A DNA stretch of 64,000 bases from Acidovorax sp. A1169 (GTDB taxonomy: Bacteria; Pseudomonadota; Gammaproteobacteria; Burkholderiales; Burkholderiaceae_C): positions 186,001 through 250,000 of the forward strand of contig NZ_JAUZDX010000008.1 of the NCBI RefSeq assembly GCF_030704685.1, read 5' to 3'. The position numbers and the translations under genes were made by a program. The notes beneath the pieces are model-generated. The model did no database searches, was not told the origin of the DNA, and saw only the letters and a list, made by a program, of their open reading frames with translations. Positions 9,809 to 17,227 of the stretch are shown here, one piece after another; position 1 is the first letter of the stretch; each line of letters opens with the position of its first letter.

Positions 9809-10318
9809 TCAGGCTCCTTTCGAGAGAGGGGTGTGAATCGACTGGGCCAGCTCCAGCGTCGCTGCGGCGTGGCGTTGCACGACGCCAGGATCGTACGCGC
9901 TGGCCTGCGTGGTGGTTGCCTGGCGCAGCAGCATCTCACTGAGCGCAAAGCCCCGGCGCACCAGCAGGTCTTCGAGCCGCGCGGCCTCCTGCTCCGAGGT
10001 GGGGGCGTTGCTCACCACGATGGCCAGGCAGGTCGTGACATGGTCGAGCATGGCGTTGAGCACGTCCGAATGCCGGCCCGTCTGGCCCTCGGTGCGTACC
10101 AGCGATTCGCGCAGCCGGCCCGTGATGTCGCGTGCCCAGGCATGGGCGGCCACGTAGTCCAGCGCACCGTCATGGTGGCGCTTGAGCTGGCCCAGCAGCA
10201 CCCGCAGCTTGTCGCTGTTGGTGGTGGCGCCCTCCACCTGCAGCTGCGCCAGCCAGAGGTAGAGATCGCTCGGTATGCGTGCGGAGAGGGGCTCCATCGT
10301 GGTGGAGGTGGTGACCAT
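9809..10318 (-). CDS. Putative ribbon-helix-helix transcriptional regulator of the PspA/YqiJ/flotillin operon
   Basis: 169 residues. Near the N-terminus the segment PLSARIPSDLYLWLAQLQ followed by GATTNSDKLRVLLGQL fits a ribbon-helix-helix fold: a beta strand, then two helices with the conserved G-T-(N)-S/D turn. The remaining ~115 residues are helical and may oligomerise or sense a signal. It is the first gene of a tight operon (1 nt before the PspA gene). The promoter upstream holds a perfect 16-bp palindrome between -35 and -10, suggesting autorepression. The start is uncertain: ATG 10318, ATG 10327 or TTG 10348 are in frame; 10318 has the only weak purine tract. The family call is inference from pattern, not from a search. 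Confidence 0.6.
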   Translation of the reverse strand: MVTTSTTMEPLSARIPSDLYLWLAQLQVEGATTNSDKLRVLLGQLKRHHDGALDYVAAHAWARDITGRLRESLVRTEGQTGRHSDVLNAMLDHVTTCLAIVVSNAPTSEQEAARLEDLLVRRGFALSEMLLRQATTTQASAYDPGVVQRHAAATLELAQSIHTPLSKGA

Positions 10319-10347
10319 GGCGTCCATCCGAAGTGGGGTTGGATGCA

Positions 10348-10375
10348 ATGGTATTCATATGAATACGTTTGTCAA
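10348..10375 (-). promoter_or_regulatory. Promoter with embedded 16-bp operator of the RHH-pspA-yqiJ-yqiK operon
   Basis: Minus strand: TTGACA (10370-10375, perfect -35 consensus), a 16-bp spacer, then TACCAT (10348-10353, 4 of 6 to consensus). The spacer and the first half of the -10 hold the perfect palindrome GTATTCATATGAATAC (10351-10366). It is AT-rich in a GC-rich background. A repressor bound here would exclude RNA polymerase. The expected transcription start is near 10341. Confidence 0.7.
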
Positions 10376-10466
10376 CAAACCCATGGTTCGTTGGGTTTCT
10401 GGAATTGTTTGCAAGGCGGATGGCCTGTGGCCGCGAGGGGACGTGGATTCGCGATAAAAATGGCGA

Positions 10467-11864
10467 ATGAATTCACCTTCCTCGCATTCCATCTACGCCC
10501 AGCGCCGCGCGCGCCTCGCTGCCCAGTTGGGTGCGGGGGGCATCGCCATCGTCCCCACGGCCCCTGAGTACCCGCGCAACCGCGATACCGATTTCCTGTA
10601 CCGGCACGACAGCTACTTCTACTACCTGACCGGTTTTGCCGAAGCGGGGGCTTGCCTGGTGATCACGGCCGAGGGGAAGAGCACGCTGTTCTGCCGCCCC
10701 AAAGACCTGGAGCGCGAGATCTGGGACGGCTACCGCCTGGGCCCGGAAGCGGCGCCTGGTGTGCTCGGGATGGACGCGGCCTATTCCAGCGCTGTGCTCG
10801 ATGCACAACTGCCCCGCCTGCTCGAGAACCGCCAGAGCGTGTGGTACCCGCATGCCATCCACAACGGCCTGGCCGCGCGCGTGGAAGGCTGGCTCAATGC
10901 CGTGCGGGCGCGGGTGCGCTACGGCGCGCAGTGCCCTGCCGTGCAGCAGGACCTGTGCGGTCCGCTCGACGAGATGCGTCTCATCAAGGACGCGCACGAG
11001 CAGGACATCATGCGCCGCGCCAGCGAGATCAGCGCCCAGGGCCACATCCGCGCCATGCAGCGCTCGGCCCGCATGCTGCGTGCCGGCGAGGACGTGCGCG
11101 AGTACCACCTCGACGCCGAACTGCTGCACGCCTTCCGCGATGGCGGTTCGCAGTACCCGGCCTACGGCTCCATCGTGGCGGCCGGTGCCAACGCCTGCGT
11201 GCTGCACTACCGGGCCGATGCCGCTCCGGTGCGCGACGGCGAACTGGTGCTGATCGACGCCGGCTGCGAGCTCGACGGTTATGCCAGCGACATCACGCGC
11301 ACCTTCCCGGCCAATGGCCGCTTCACCGGGCCGCAGCGCGCGCTGTACGACCTGGTGCTGGCCAGCCAGGTGGCGGCCGTGGACGCCACCCGTGCCGGTG
11401 CCCGCTTCAACGACCCGCACGACGCCACCGTTGCGGTGCTGGCGCAGGGCCTGCTGGACCTGGGCCTGCTCGACGCCAACAAGGTGGGCACGGTGCAGGA
11501 CGTGATCGACAAGCGCGCCTACTTCCCGTTCTACATGCACCGTACCAGCCACTGGCTGGGCATGGACGTGCATGACTGCGGCAGCTACGTGGAGCCCGGT
11601 GAGGCCGACCGGACCACCGAGCGCAAGGACCCGCTCTCGGGAGAAACCATCCTCAACCGCCCGAGCCGCGTGCTGCAGCCGGGCATGGTGCTGACCATCG
11701 AACCGGGCCTGTACGTGCGCGCGGCCGAGGGAGTGCCCGCGCAGTTCCATGGCATCGGCATCCGCATCGAGGACGATGCCATCGTTACTGCCACCGGCTG
11801 TGAGCTGATCACGCGTGGCGTGCCGGTGGATGCGGACGAGATCGAGGCGCTGATGCGGGCCTGA
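10467..11864 (+). CDS. pepP: Xaa-Pro aminopeptidase (aminopeptidase P)
   Basis: Cytoplasmic metallopeptidase releasing N-terminal residues preceding proline. At 465 residues it has an N-terminal creatinase-like domain (1-~175, DTDFLYRHDSYFYYLTGF) and a C-terminal pita-bread domain. The five metal ligands are present: Asp264 (LIDAGCE), Asp275 (ASDITRTF), His362 (SHWLGMDVHD), Glu412 (TIEPGLY) and Glu435 (RIEDD), with the 23-residue spacing of the last two as in E. coli PepP. The ATG at 10467 lacks a Shine-Dalgarno. It faces away from the RHH-pspA operon, and the ~150 bp between them hold both promoters. Confidence 0.95.
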   Translation: MNSPSSHSIYAQRRARLAAQLGAGGIAIVPTAPEYPRNRDTDFLYRHDSYFYYLTGFAEAGACLVITAEGKSTLFCRPKDLEREIWDGYRLGPEAAPGVLGMDAAYSSAVLDAQLPRLLENRQSVWYPHAIHNGLAARVEGWLNAVRARVRYGAQCPAVQQDLCGPLDEMRLIKDAHEQDIMRRASEISAQGHIRAMQRSARMLRAGEDVREYHLDAELLHAFRDGGSQYPAYGSIVAAGANACVLHYRADAAPVRDGELVLIDAGCELDGYASDITRTFPANGRFTGPQRALYDLVLASQVAAVDATRAGARFNDPHDATVAVLAQGLLDLGLLDANKVGTVQDVIDKRAYFPFYMHRTSHWLGMDVHDCGSYVEPGEADRTTERKDPLSGETILNRPSRVLQPGMVLTIEPGLYVRAAEGVPAQFHGIGIRIEDDAIVTATGCELITRGVPVDADEIEALMRA

Positions 11865-11893
11865 CGGCGCGCCGGCGCCAGGCGCCGCTGGCG

Positions 11894-12799
11894 CTATACG
11901 TTGGCGATGAGGTGGTCGATGAAGGCCCGCACACGCAATGGCATGTGGCGCGTGGCCGGGTAGAGGATCGAAAACGGCCGGGAGCGGCCACCCAGGCCCT
12001 GCAGCACCTCCACCAGGGTGCCCTGCCGCAGGTCGTCCTCCACGATGAAGCGGTAGGTCTGCAGCAGCCCTGCGCCGTGGCGCGCCAGGGTGACCACGCC
12101 CAGCAGGTCGTCCGAGCAAGTGAGGCTGCCGGAGGTGCCGACTTCCGTGTCCTGGCCATTCTGGCGAAAGACCCAGGGCACCGTCTGCCCGGTGCTGGGC
12201 AGCACGAACTGGATGCACTCGTGGGCCGCCAGGTCGCCGAGGCTGCGGGGCACGCCCGCCGACTGCAGGTATCCCGGCGTGGCGACGACGACCAGTTCCG
12301 CATCCATCAGCTTTCGGGCGACCAGGCCTGAGTCGGCCTGCGCCCGTGCCCGCACAGCCAGGTCGAAGCCATCGGCCGTGAAGTCCACATTGCGGTTGCT
12401 CAACTGCACCTCGACCTGCACCTTGGGGTAGCGCGCGCGAAAACCCACCAGCGCCGGCAGCACACGGCAGTGCCCCAGCGTGGTGGGCACGCTGATGCGC
12501 AGCTTGCCAGCAGGCTCGGCCTGCGTGCCGGTCAGCTCCCGCTCGGCCTCGCTGAGGCGGTTGAGTGCCTGCCGGCACTGGTCGAAGTAGGTCCGGCCGC
12601 CATCGGTCAGGCGTATCTTGCGCGTGCTGCGCACGAAAAGCCGCACTTGCAAGCGCTCTTCCAGCCGCGCAACGGAGCGGCTCACCGCCGCAGGGGTCAG
12701 TCCCGCCAACTGGGCGGCGGCCGTGAAGCTCTGGGCCTCGGCGGCCATGCAGAAGAGTTCGATGCTTCCGAGCATCACGTCGCCAAACTCGCGGGCCAT
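11894..12799 (-). CDS. LysR-family transcriptional regulator
   Basis: 301 residues, standard for the family. The N-terminal winged helix-turn-helix (AAEAQSFTAAAQLAGLTPAA, then RLEERLQVRLFVRSTRKIRLT) is followed by a substrate-binding domain from ~residue 95 (KLRISVPTTLGHCRVLPALV). It is divergent from the flavodoxin/tautomerase/NTF2 genes with a 101-bp intergenic region holding a T-N11-A type palindrome. That arrangement usually means control of the neighbour and of itself. The inducer is unknown; an aromatic or quinone compound would fit the neighbours but is only a guess. Confidence 0.92.
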   Translation of the reverse strand: MAREFGDVMLGSIELFCMAAEAQSFTAAAQLAGLTPAAVSRSVARLEERLQVRLFVRSTRKIRLTDGGRTYFDQCRQALNRLSEAERELTGTQAEPAGKLRISVPTTLGHCRVLPALVGFRARYPKVQVEVQLSNRNVDFTADGFDLAVRARAQADSGLVARKLMDAELVVVATPGYLQSAGVPRSLGDLAAHECIQFVLPSTGQTVPWVFRQNGQDTEVGTSGSLTCSDDLLGVVTLARHGAGLLQTYRFIVEDDLRQGTLVEVLQGLGGRSRPFSILYPATRHMPLRVRAFIDHLIANV

Positions 12800-12801
12800 G
12801 A

Positions 12802-12816
12802 ATTACTCCATGTAAT
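12802..12816. promoter_or_regulatory. LysR-type T-N11-A binding site candidate
   Basis: ATTAC-TCCAT-GTAAT is a perfect 5+5 inverted repeat with a 5-base centre. It contains T-N11-A and lies immediately upstream of the LysR gene, in the intergenic region shared with the flavodoxin gene. Confidence 0.5.
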
Positions 12817-12900
12817 GAATGAAGTGATTGTGGGTCTGTTTATCGATTCGTGTGTAGTCAATAACCTGGGGCTTCCTCTTTTTGTTGGCAAGGACGCCCC

Positions 12901-13455
12901 ATGACCTCTCCCATCTCCATCGTGTTTCACAGTGGCTACGGCCATACCCGCCAGGTCGCGGCAGCGGTCGCTGCGGGCAGTGGCGGGTCGCTGCTCGCCA
13001 TTGACGACCAGGGCGAACTCAGCCCCGAAGGGTGGGCGCAGCTCGATGCTTCGCGCGCCATTGTGTTTGGCTCGCCGACCTACATGGCCAACGTGAGCTG
13101 GCAGTTCAAGCGCTTCGTGGATGCCAGCTCCGCCGTCTGGGCCCGCCAGGGGTGGCGGGACAAGCTGGCCGCAGGCTTCACCAACAGTGCCGGGATCAAC
13201 GGCGACAAGCTCACCACGCTCTACACCCTGTTTTCGCTGTCGCAGCAGCACGGCATGCTCTGGGCGGGAACGGCCATGATGCCGAGCAACACCAAGGCCG
13301 CCGTGCGCAACGACCTGAATTACCTGGCCTCCTTCGCCGGGCTGATGACCGCCACGCCCTCCGACGCAACGCCCGACGAGATGGTGGCGGGCGACCTGGT
13401 GACCGCCCGGGCGTTCGGCGAGCGCATTGCGCAAGTTGCCGGCCGCATCGGCTGA
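12901..13455 (+). CDS. Flavodoxin/NADPH-dependent FMN reductase family protein (WrbA-like)
   Basis: 184 residues of flavodoxin fold. The FMN phosphate loop is HSGYGHTRQVA (residues ~10-20). FGSPTYMANVSWQFKRFVD matches the second flavin-contact loop seen in WrbA-type quinone reductases (GTPTRFGNM-like position). Such proteins catalyse two-electron reduction of quinones in the cytoplasm. It is the first gene of a three-gene set with a tautomerase and an NTF2-like protein, divergent from a LysR regulator. Substrate not determinable from sequence. Confidence 0.82.
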   Translation: MTSPISIVFHSGYGHTRQVAAAVAAGSGGSLLAIDDQGELSPEGWAQLDASRAIVFGSPTYMANVSWQFKRFVDASSAVWARQGWRDKLAAGFTNSAGINGDKLTTLYTLFSLSQQHGMLWAGTAMMPSNTKAAVRNDLNYLASFAGLMTATPSDATPDEMVAGDLVTARAFGERIAQVAGRIG

Positions 13456-13466
13456 AAGGATTGGCA

Positions 13467-13670
13467 ATGCCTTACGTCAACATCCAGGTCACCCGCGAAG
13501 GAGTGACATGCGAACAGAAGGCCGAGCTCATCGCCGGCGTCACCGAGCTGCTGGTGCGCGTGCTGCACAAGAACCCCGCGACCACGCACGTGGTGATCGA
13601 TGAAGTCGACCTCGACAACTGGGGCGTGGGCGGCTTGCCCGTGGCCGAGTTCCGAAAGCGCAAGCCATGA
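13467..13670 (+). CDS. 4-oxalocrotonate tautomerase family protein
   Basis: 67 residues starting MPYVNIQVT. After Met removal the N-terminal proline would be the catalytic base, the defining feature of the family. The short beta-alpha-beta pattern and ATTHVVIDEVDLDNWGVGG (residues ~43-61) match the small tautomerases. AAAGGA lies 6-7 nt upstream of the ATG. It begins 11 bp after the flavodoxin gene and overlaps the NTF2-like gene by ATGA, so the three are one operon. Actual substrate unknown. Confidence 0.88.
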   Translation: MPYVNIQVTREGVTCEQKAELIAGVTELLVRVLHKNPATTHVVIDEVDLDNWGVGGLPVAEFRKRKP

Positions 13671-14047
13671 GCGCAGCCCCCGATTTCAGCGGCGTCACCG
13701 CTGCGCTGCACACCTACTTCGATGGCCTGTACCACAGCGACACGGGTAGGCTGGCGCAGGTCTTTCATCCGCAGGCCATCTACTGCTGCGCCACTGAGGG
13801 AGCATTGCTGCATCGGAGCATGGCAGAGTACTTTCCCATCGTGGACCAGCGCCCGTCACCTGCCAGCCGTGGGCAGGCCCGGCGCGACCGCATCCTGTCC
13901 ATCGAGTTTGCAGGCCCGGTCACGGCCTTTGCGCGGGTGGAGTGCGCGATTGCGCCGCGCTTCTTCACCGATTTCCTGACGCTGGTACAGCTCGATGGGC
14001 GCTGGCAGATTGTGAGCAAGGTGTTCCACTTCGACGTGGTGGAGTGA
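13667..14047 (+). CDS. NTF2-like (SnoaL/lumazine-binding type) protein
   Basis: 126 residues with the cone-shaped NTF2 pattern: N-terminal helix (VTAALHTYFDGLYHSDTGRL), the F-HP segment (QVFHPQAIYC), and C-terminal strands (FFTDFLTLVQLDGRWQIVSK followed by VFHFD). Proteins of this fold often bind or isomerise small hydrophobic molecules; no catalytic dyad is assured here. It is translationally coupled to the tautomerase and followed by a strong terminator. Confidence 0.8.
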   Translation: MSAAPDFSGVTAALHTYFDGLYHSDTGRLAQVFHPQAIYCCATEGALLHRSMAEYFPIVDQRPSPASRGQARRDRILSIEFAGPVTAFARVECAIAPRFFTDFLTLVQLDGRWQIVSKVFHFDVVE

Positions 14048-14063
14048 AAGCGGTGCATCACCA

Positions 14064-14110
14064 ATGCAAAAAGGCCGGAACCCTTCAGGGGGCTCCGGCC
14101 TTTTTGCATG
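14064..14110. terminator. Bidirectional rho-independent terminator
   Basis: A long inverted repeat: ATGCAAAAAGGCCGGA at left and TCCGGCCTTTTTGCAT at right around a short loop with CCC/GGG extension. T-runs are present on both strands, so it can end the NTF2-like gene (+) and the DUF4148 gene (-). Confidence 0.9.
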
Positions 14111-14155
14111 GTGGCAGGCTGCTGCTGCGGGGGACAGCAGCCCACCCAGAGCGAA

Positions 14156-14449
14156 TTACATCGAGCCGATTTCGCCCGAGGAGATCTGGCCGGTGCGAAC
14201 AGCTTCAGCAGCCTGGGCACGCACGGCAGCGCGGTCGGCGGTGGACTTGTAGGTCACGACGCGCGAACCAGCGGGTTCCAGGCTGCGGGTCTGTGCCACG
14301 GTGGCGGCTTCAGCAGCCACTTCGGCGCGTGTGCGGTTCGTGTCGAACTTCAGGGCGAACTGCGAAGAGTCGGCTTCGTCGGCATGGGCACCGAAAGCGG
14401 AGAAAGCCGCCACGGCAGCGATGGAGAGGAAACGTGCGGTCTTGTTCAT
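14156..14449 (-). CDS. DUF4148 domain-containing secreted protein (copy A)
   Basis: 97 residues. A Sec signal peptide (FLSIAAVAAFSAFGAHA) is followed by a short charged mature region with the DUF4148 signature (TRAEVAAEAATVAQTRS, then AVRTGQISSGEIG). A small periplasmic protein of unknown function that is widespread in Burkholderiales. It differs from the adjacent copy at 11 of 97 positions and has exactly the same length, so the pair is a recent tandem duplication or is kept alike by gene conversion. A terminator follows. Confidence 0.9.
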   Translation of the reverse strand: MNKTARFLSIAAVAAFSAFGAHADEADSSQFALKFDTNRTRAEVAAEAATVAQTRSLEPAGSRVVTYKSTADRAAVRAQAAEAVRTGQISSGEIGSM

Positions 14450-14514
14450 GATGATCTCGATTCTTTGTTGGGTTTGATAGGGGGTCAGGTCAGTTCAGTT
14501 CGATCCGGGGCGGC

Positions 14515-14808
14515 TTACAGTGCGCCGATTTCGCCGGAAGAGATCTGGCCGGTGCGCACGGCATCGGCAGCCTGGGCACGCACGGCAGCGCGGTCGGCGG
14601 TGGACTTGTAGGTCACGACACGCGAACCAGCGGGTTCGATGCTGCGGGTCTGGGCCACGGTGGCGGCTTCAGCGGCCACTTCGGCGCGGGTGCGGTTAGT
14701 TTCGAACTTCGTGGCAAATTGCGAAGCATCGGCTTCGTCGGCCTGGGCACCGAAAGAAGCGAAAGCGGCAACAGCGGCGATGGAGAGGAAGCGTGCGGTC
14801 GTGTTCAT
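14515..14808 (-). CDS. DUF4148 domain-containing secreted protein (copy B)
   Basis: 97 residues, the upstream member of the tandem pair. Signal peptide FLSIAAVAAFASFGAQA, then the same DUF4148 body ending SSGEIGAL. AAGGA lies before the ATG at 14808; upstream in-frame residues are not signal-like. Only 65 bp separate it from copy A, and no terminator is visible between them, so co-transcription is likely. Function unknown; envelope stress or adhesion roles are speculative. Confidence 0.9.
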   Translation of the reverse strand: MNTTARFLSIAAVAAFASFGAQADEADASQFATKFETNRTRAEVAAEAATVAQTRSIEPAGSRVVTYKSTADRAAVRAQAADAVRTGQISSGEIGAL

Positions 14809-15130
14809 GATGAAATCCTTGGAAGAAAAAAGTGACTCAAAAAACCGGAGCAAAAACCATTTCGAACCGGGTTCGGTGAGTCGCCTTGCGGGTTCGGCTC
14901 ATCGATGGGTTGAACTGTACGCCGCAGGTGATCAAAGAAAAACCACCCGGTCGCGAACTGACTGTTCCAGTTTTGGAAACAGTCAGGCGTGTTCTGCAGC
15001 CCACCATCCTGGCAGGCATCCCTGCGCAGCGCCCAGGCGATTGGCCCGGCCAGCCCGCTGGTAATCGGCATGTAACCGCTTTCGTGTGAAAATTGAAATT
15101 CGATTACATAACCGACGAAAGAGACAAGCC
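14809..15130. other. Divergent intergenic region between DUF4148 and pyk, with several repeats
   Basis: 322 bp with no gene. It holds a palindrome CGAACC-G-GGTTCG (14863-14875) and a direct repeat GGGTTCGG at 14869 and 14890 (period 21). A strong inverted repeat (14958-14986) and a 7-base inverted pair GTAATCG/CGATTAC flanking the presumed pyk promoter are also present. The region just before pyk is markedly AT-rich. No -35/-10 pair could be assigned with confidence. Confidence 0.6.
14958..14986. promoter_or_regulatory. Inverted repeat upstream of pyk
   Basis: CTGACTGTTCCA and TGGAAACAGTCAG pair over 12 bp with a single bulged A and a short centre. There is no T-run, so it is more like an operator than a terminator. 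It lies about 145 bp from pyk and 150 bp from the DUF4148 start and could serve either gene. Confidence 0.5.
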
Positions 15131-16567
15131 ATGCAAACCCGCCGCGCCACCAAGATCGTTGCCACTCTGGGCCCCGCATCGAGCGATCCGCAACTGCTGG
15201 AGGCGATGATCCGCGCGGGCGTCAATGTGGTGCGCCTGAACTTCAGCCATGGCAAGGCGCAGGACCACATCGACCGGGCCACCACCGTGCGCGCCGCTGC
15301 CCAGCGTGCAGGGCGCGAGGTGGCCATCATGGCCGACCTGCAGGGCCCCAAGATCCGCGTCGGCAAGTTTGCCGAGGGCAAGGTGCAGCTGGTGTCGGGC
15401 GCCCCGTTCGTGCTCGATGCCTCGCGCACCGAGCCGGGTGACAACGATGGCGTGGGGCTCGACTACAAGGAGCTGCCGCGCGACGTGAAAGCCGGTGACG
15501 TGCTGCTGCTCAACGACGGCCTGATCGTGCTCACCGTCGATGCCGTGCGTGGTGAAGAGGTGCTCACCACCGTGAAGATCGGCGGCGAACTGTCCAACAA
15601 CAAGGGCATCAACAAGCAGGGCGGCGGTCTCACGGCGCCGGCCCTCACGGCAAAGGACATGGAGGACATCCGCACCGCGATGAGCTTCCAGGCCGACTAC
15701 GTGGCCGTGAGCTTTCCCAAGAACGCGACCGACATGGAGATGGCGCGCCAACTGTGCAACGTGGCGGCCTCCGAGTACCGCCATAAGCCGGGCCTGATCG
15801 CCAAGATCGAGCGCGCCGAGGCCATCCCGCACCTGGAAGCCATCCTGCGCGTGAGCGACGGCATCATGGTCGCGCGCGGAGACTTGGCCGTGGAAGTGGG
15901 CAATGCGGCGGTGCCAGCGCTGCAAAAGAAGATGATCCGCATGGCGCGCGACCTGGACAAGGTCGTGATCACCGCCACGCAGATGATGGAGAGCATGATC
16001 ACCAACCCCGTGCCCACGCGCGCCGAGGTCAGCGACGTGGCCAACGCCGTGCTCGATGGCACCGATGCCGTGATGCTCAGCGCCGAAACCGCGGCTGGCA
16101 AGTACCCCCTGGAAACGGTGATGGAGATGGCCACCATCTGCGCCGCCGCCGAGGCCGCCGAGGACCACCCGCTGGACGCCGATTTCACCGGCCAGACCTT
16201 CGGCCGCATCGACCAGTCCATTGCCATGGGCGCGCTGTTCACGGCGCACCACCTGGGCGCCAAGGCCATCGTGGCCATGACCGACAGCGGCGCCACGGCG
16301 CTGTGGATGAGCCGCCACCGCATCCACATCCCCATCTACGCCCTCACGCCCAAGGTGGCCACGCAGCGCAAGATGGCCATGTACCGCAACGTGCGCCCGC
16401 TGCTGATGGACACCAGCGCCGACCGCGACACCGCGCTGGAGCAGGCCGAAGGCCACCTCAAGACGCGCAACATCGTGCAGAAGGGCGACGTCTACGCCAT
16501 CACCTGCGGCGAGCCAATGGGTGCGCCGGGTGGCACCAACATGCTCAAGATCTGCCGGGCGAGCTGA
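15131..16567 (+). CDS. pyk: Pyruvate kinase
   Basis: Converts phosphoenolpyruvate and ADP to pyruvate and ATP. 478 residues. Visible blocks are the N-terminal RRATKIVATLGPASSD, NFSHG, ADLQGPKIRVG (active-site Lys/Arg region), the Mg-binding IAKIERAEAIPHLE, VARGDLAVEVG and TATQMMESM. The C-terminal allosteric domain runs to residue ~478. The ATG at 15131 precedes the conserved N-terminus directly. fba lies 3.7 kb downstream on the same strand, but a two-component system and two PAP2 genes intervene, so there is no glycolytic operon. No clear terminator follows. Confidence 0.97.
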   Translation: MQTRRATKIVATLGPASSDPQLLEAMIRAGVNVVRLNFSHGKAQDHIDRATTVRAAAQRAGREVAIMADLQGPKIRVGKFAEGKVQLVSGAPFVLDASRTEPGDNDGVGLDYKELPRDVKAGDVLLLNDGLIVLTVDAVRGEEVLTTVKIGGELSNNKGINKQGGGLTAPALTAKDMEDIRTAMSFQADYVAVSFPKNATDMEMARQLCNVAASEYRHKPGLIAKIERAEAIPHLEAILRVSDGIMVARGDLAVEVGNAAVPALQKKMIRMARDLDKVVITATQMMESMITNPVPTRAEVSDVANAVLDGTDAVMLSAETAAGKYPLETVMEMATICAAAEAAEDHPLDADFTGQTFGRIDQSIAMGALFTAHHLGAKAIVAMTDSGATALWMSRHRIHIPIYALTPKVATQRKMAMYRNVRPLLMDTSADRDTALEQAEGHLKTRNIVQKGDVYAITCGEPMGAPGGTNMLKICRAS

Positions 16568-16615
16568 ACAGGTCCTGGCGCCAGGGCTCCAGGCCTCCAG
16601 GCCTGCCGTAGTGGC

Positions 16616-17227
16616 TCACCGCTCGCTCTCGTGGCATTCCGCGGCGGGCACGCGCGGCAAGAGCGGCCCTTGTTGCAGCAGGGCTGCGCTGCCGATGGTC
16701 TCTGTCCGAAAGCCGTCCAGTGCCATCCCTGCGCGATGGGCGGCCCAGGCGCCCAGCATTCCGGTGAGTGCACCTGCCAGCACGTCGGACGGGAAATGCA
16801 CGCCCAGGCAGACGCGGCTCCAGGCGATGGCCAGCGCGGCGGCCCATGCCACGCCAGCTGCCCATGGCATCCGGCCCAGTGACATGGCTGCTGCCAGTGC
16901 AAAAGCACCTGCTGCATGCAGGCTCGGAAAACCCGCCCGAGCGGCGTGATCGATCCATTGCATGCCCAGCCCCAACTGGGCTGGTCGTGGGGCCTGAATG
17001 CCATGGCGCAGCGCCTGTGCGCCCACCCACGCCAGCGCCATGCCCGCGAATGCACTCAATACGGCGCGTCGCTGCCGGCCTGTCCCCAGGGCCACGATGG
17101 CCGCAAGCCACGCAGCCATTGCCAGTGGCAGTGATTGGGATATCCAGCGGGCAGCCGCCACCACGCCCGCAGGGGTATCCACGCTGGCATTCAGCGACTG
17201 GAACAAGTCGAGCTCAAGAGGCAGCAT
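16616..17227 (-). CDS. PAP2-family membrane phosphatase (undecaprenyl-diphosphatase-like)
   Basis: 203 residues with about five to six transmembrane helices. The three phosphatase motifs are recognisable. They are RHGIQAPRPAQ (in place of KX6RP), FPSLHAAG (PSXH with the catalytic His) and WSRVCLGVHFPSDVLAG (SRX5HX3D with the second His and Asp). The size fits small lipid phosphatases such as BcrC that dephosphorylate undecaprenyl pyrophosphate on the periplasmic side. It overlaps the upstream PAP2 gene by 14 bp, so the two form an operon divergent from a two-component system. Confidence 0.82.
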   Translation of the reverse strand: MLPLELDLFQSLNASVDTPAGVVAAARWISQSLPLAMAAWLAAIVALGTGRQRRAVLSAFAGMALAWVGAQALRHGIQAPRPAQLGLGMQWIDHAARAGFPSLHAAGAFALAAAMSLGRMPWAAGVAWAAALAIAWSRVCLGVHFPSDVLAGALTGMLGAWAAHRAGMALDGFRTETIGSAALLQQGPLLPRVPAAECHESER

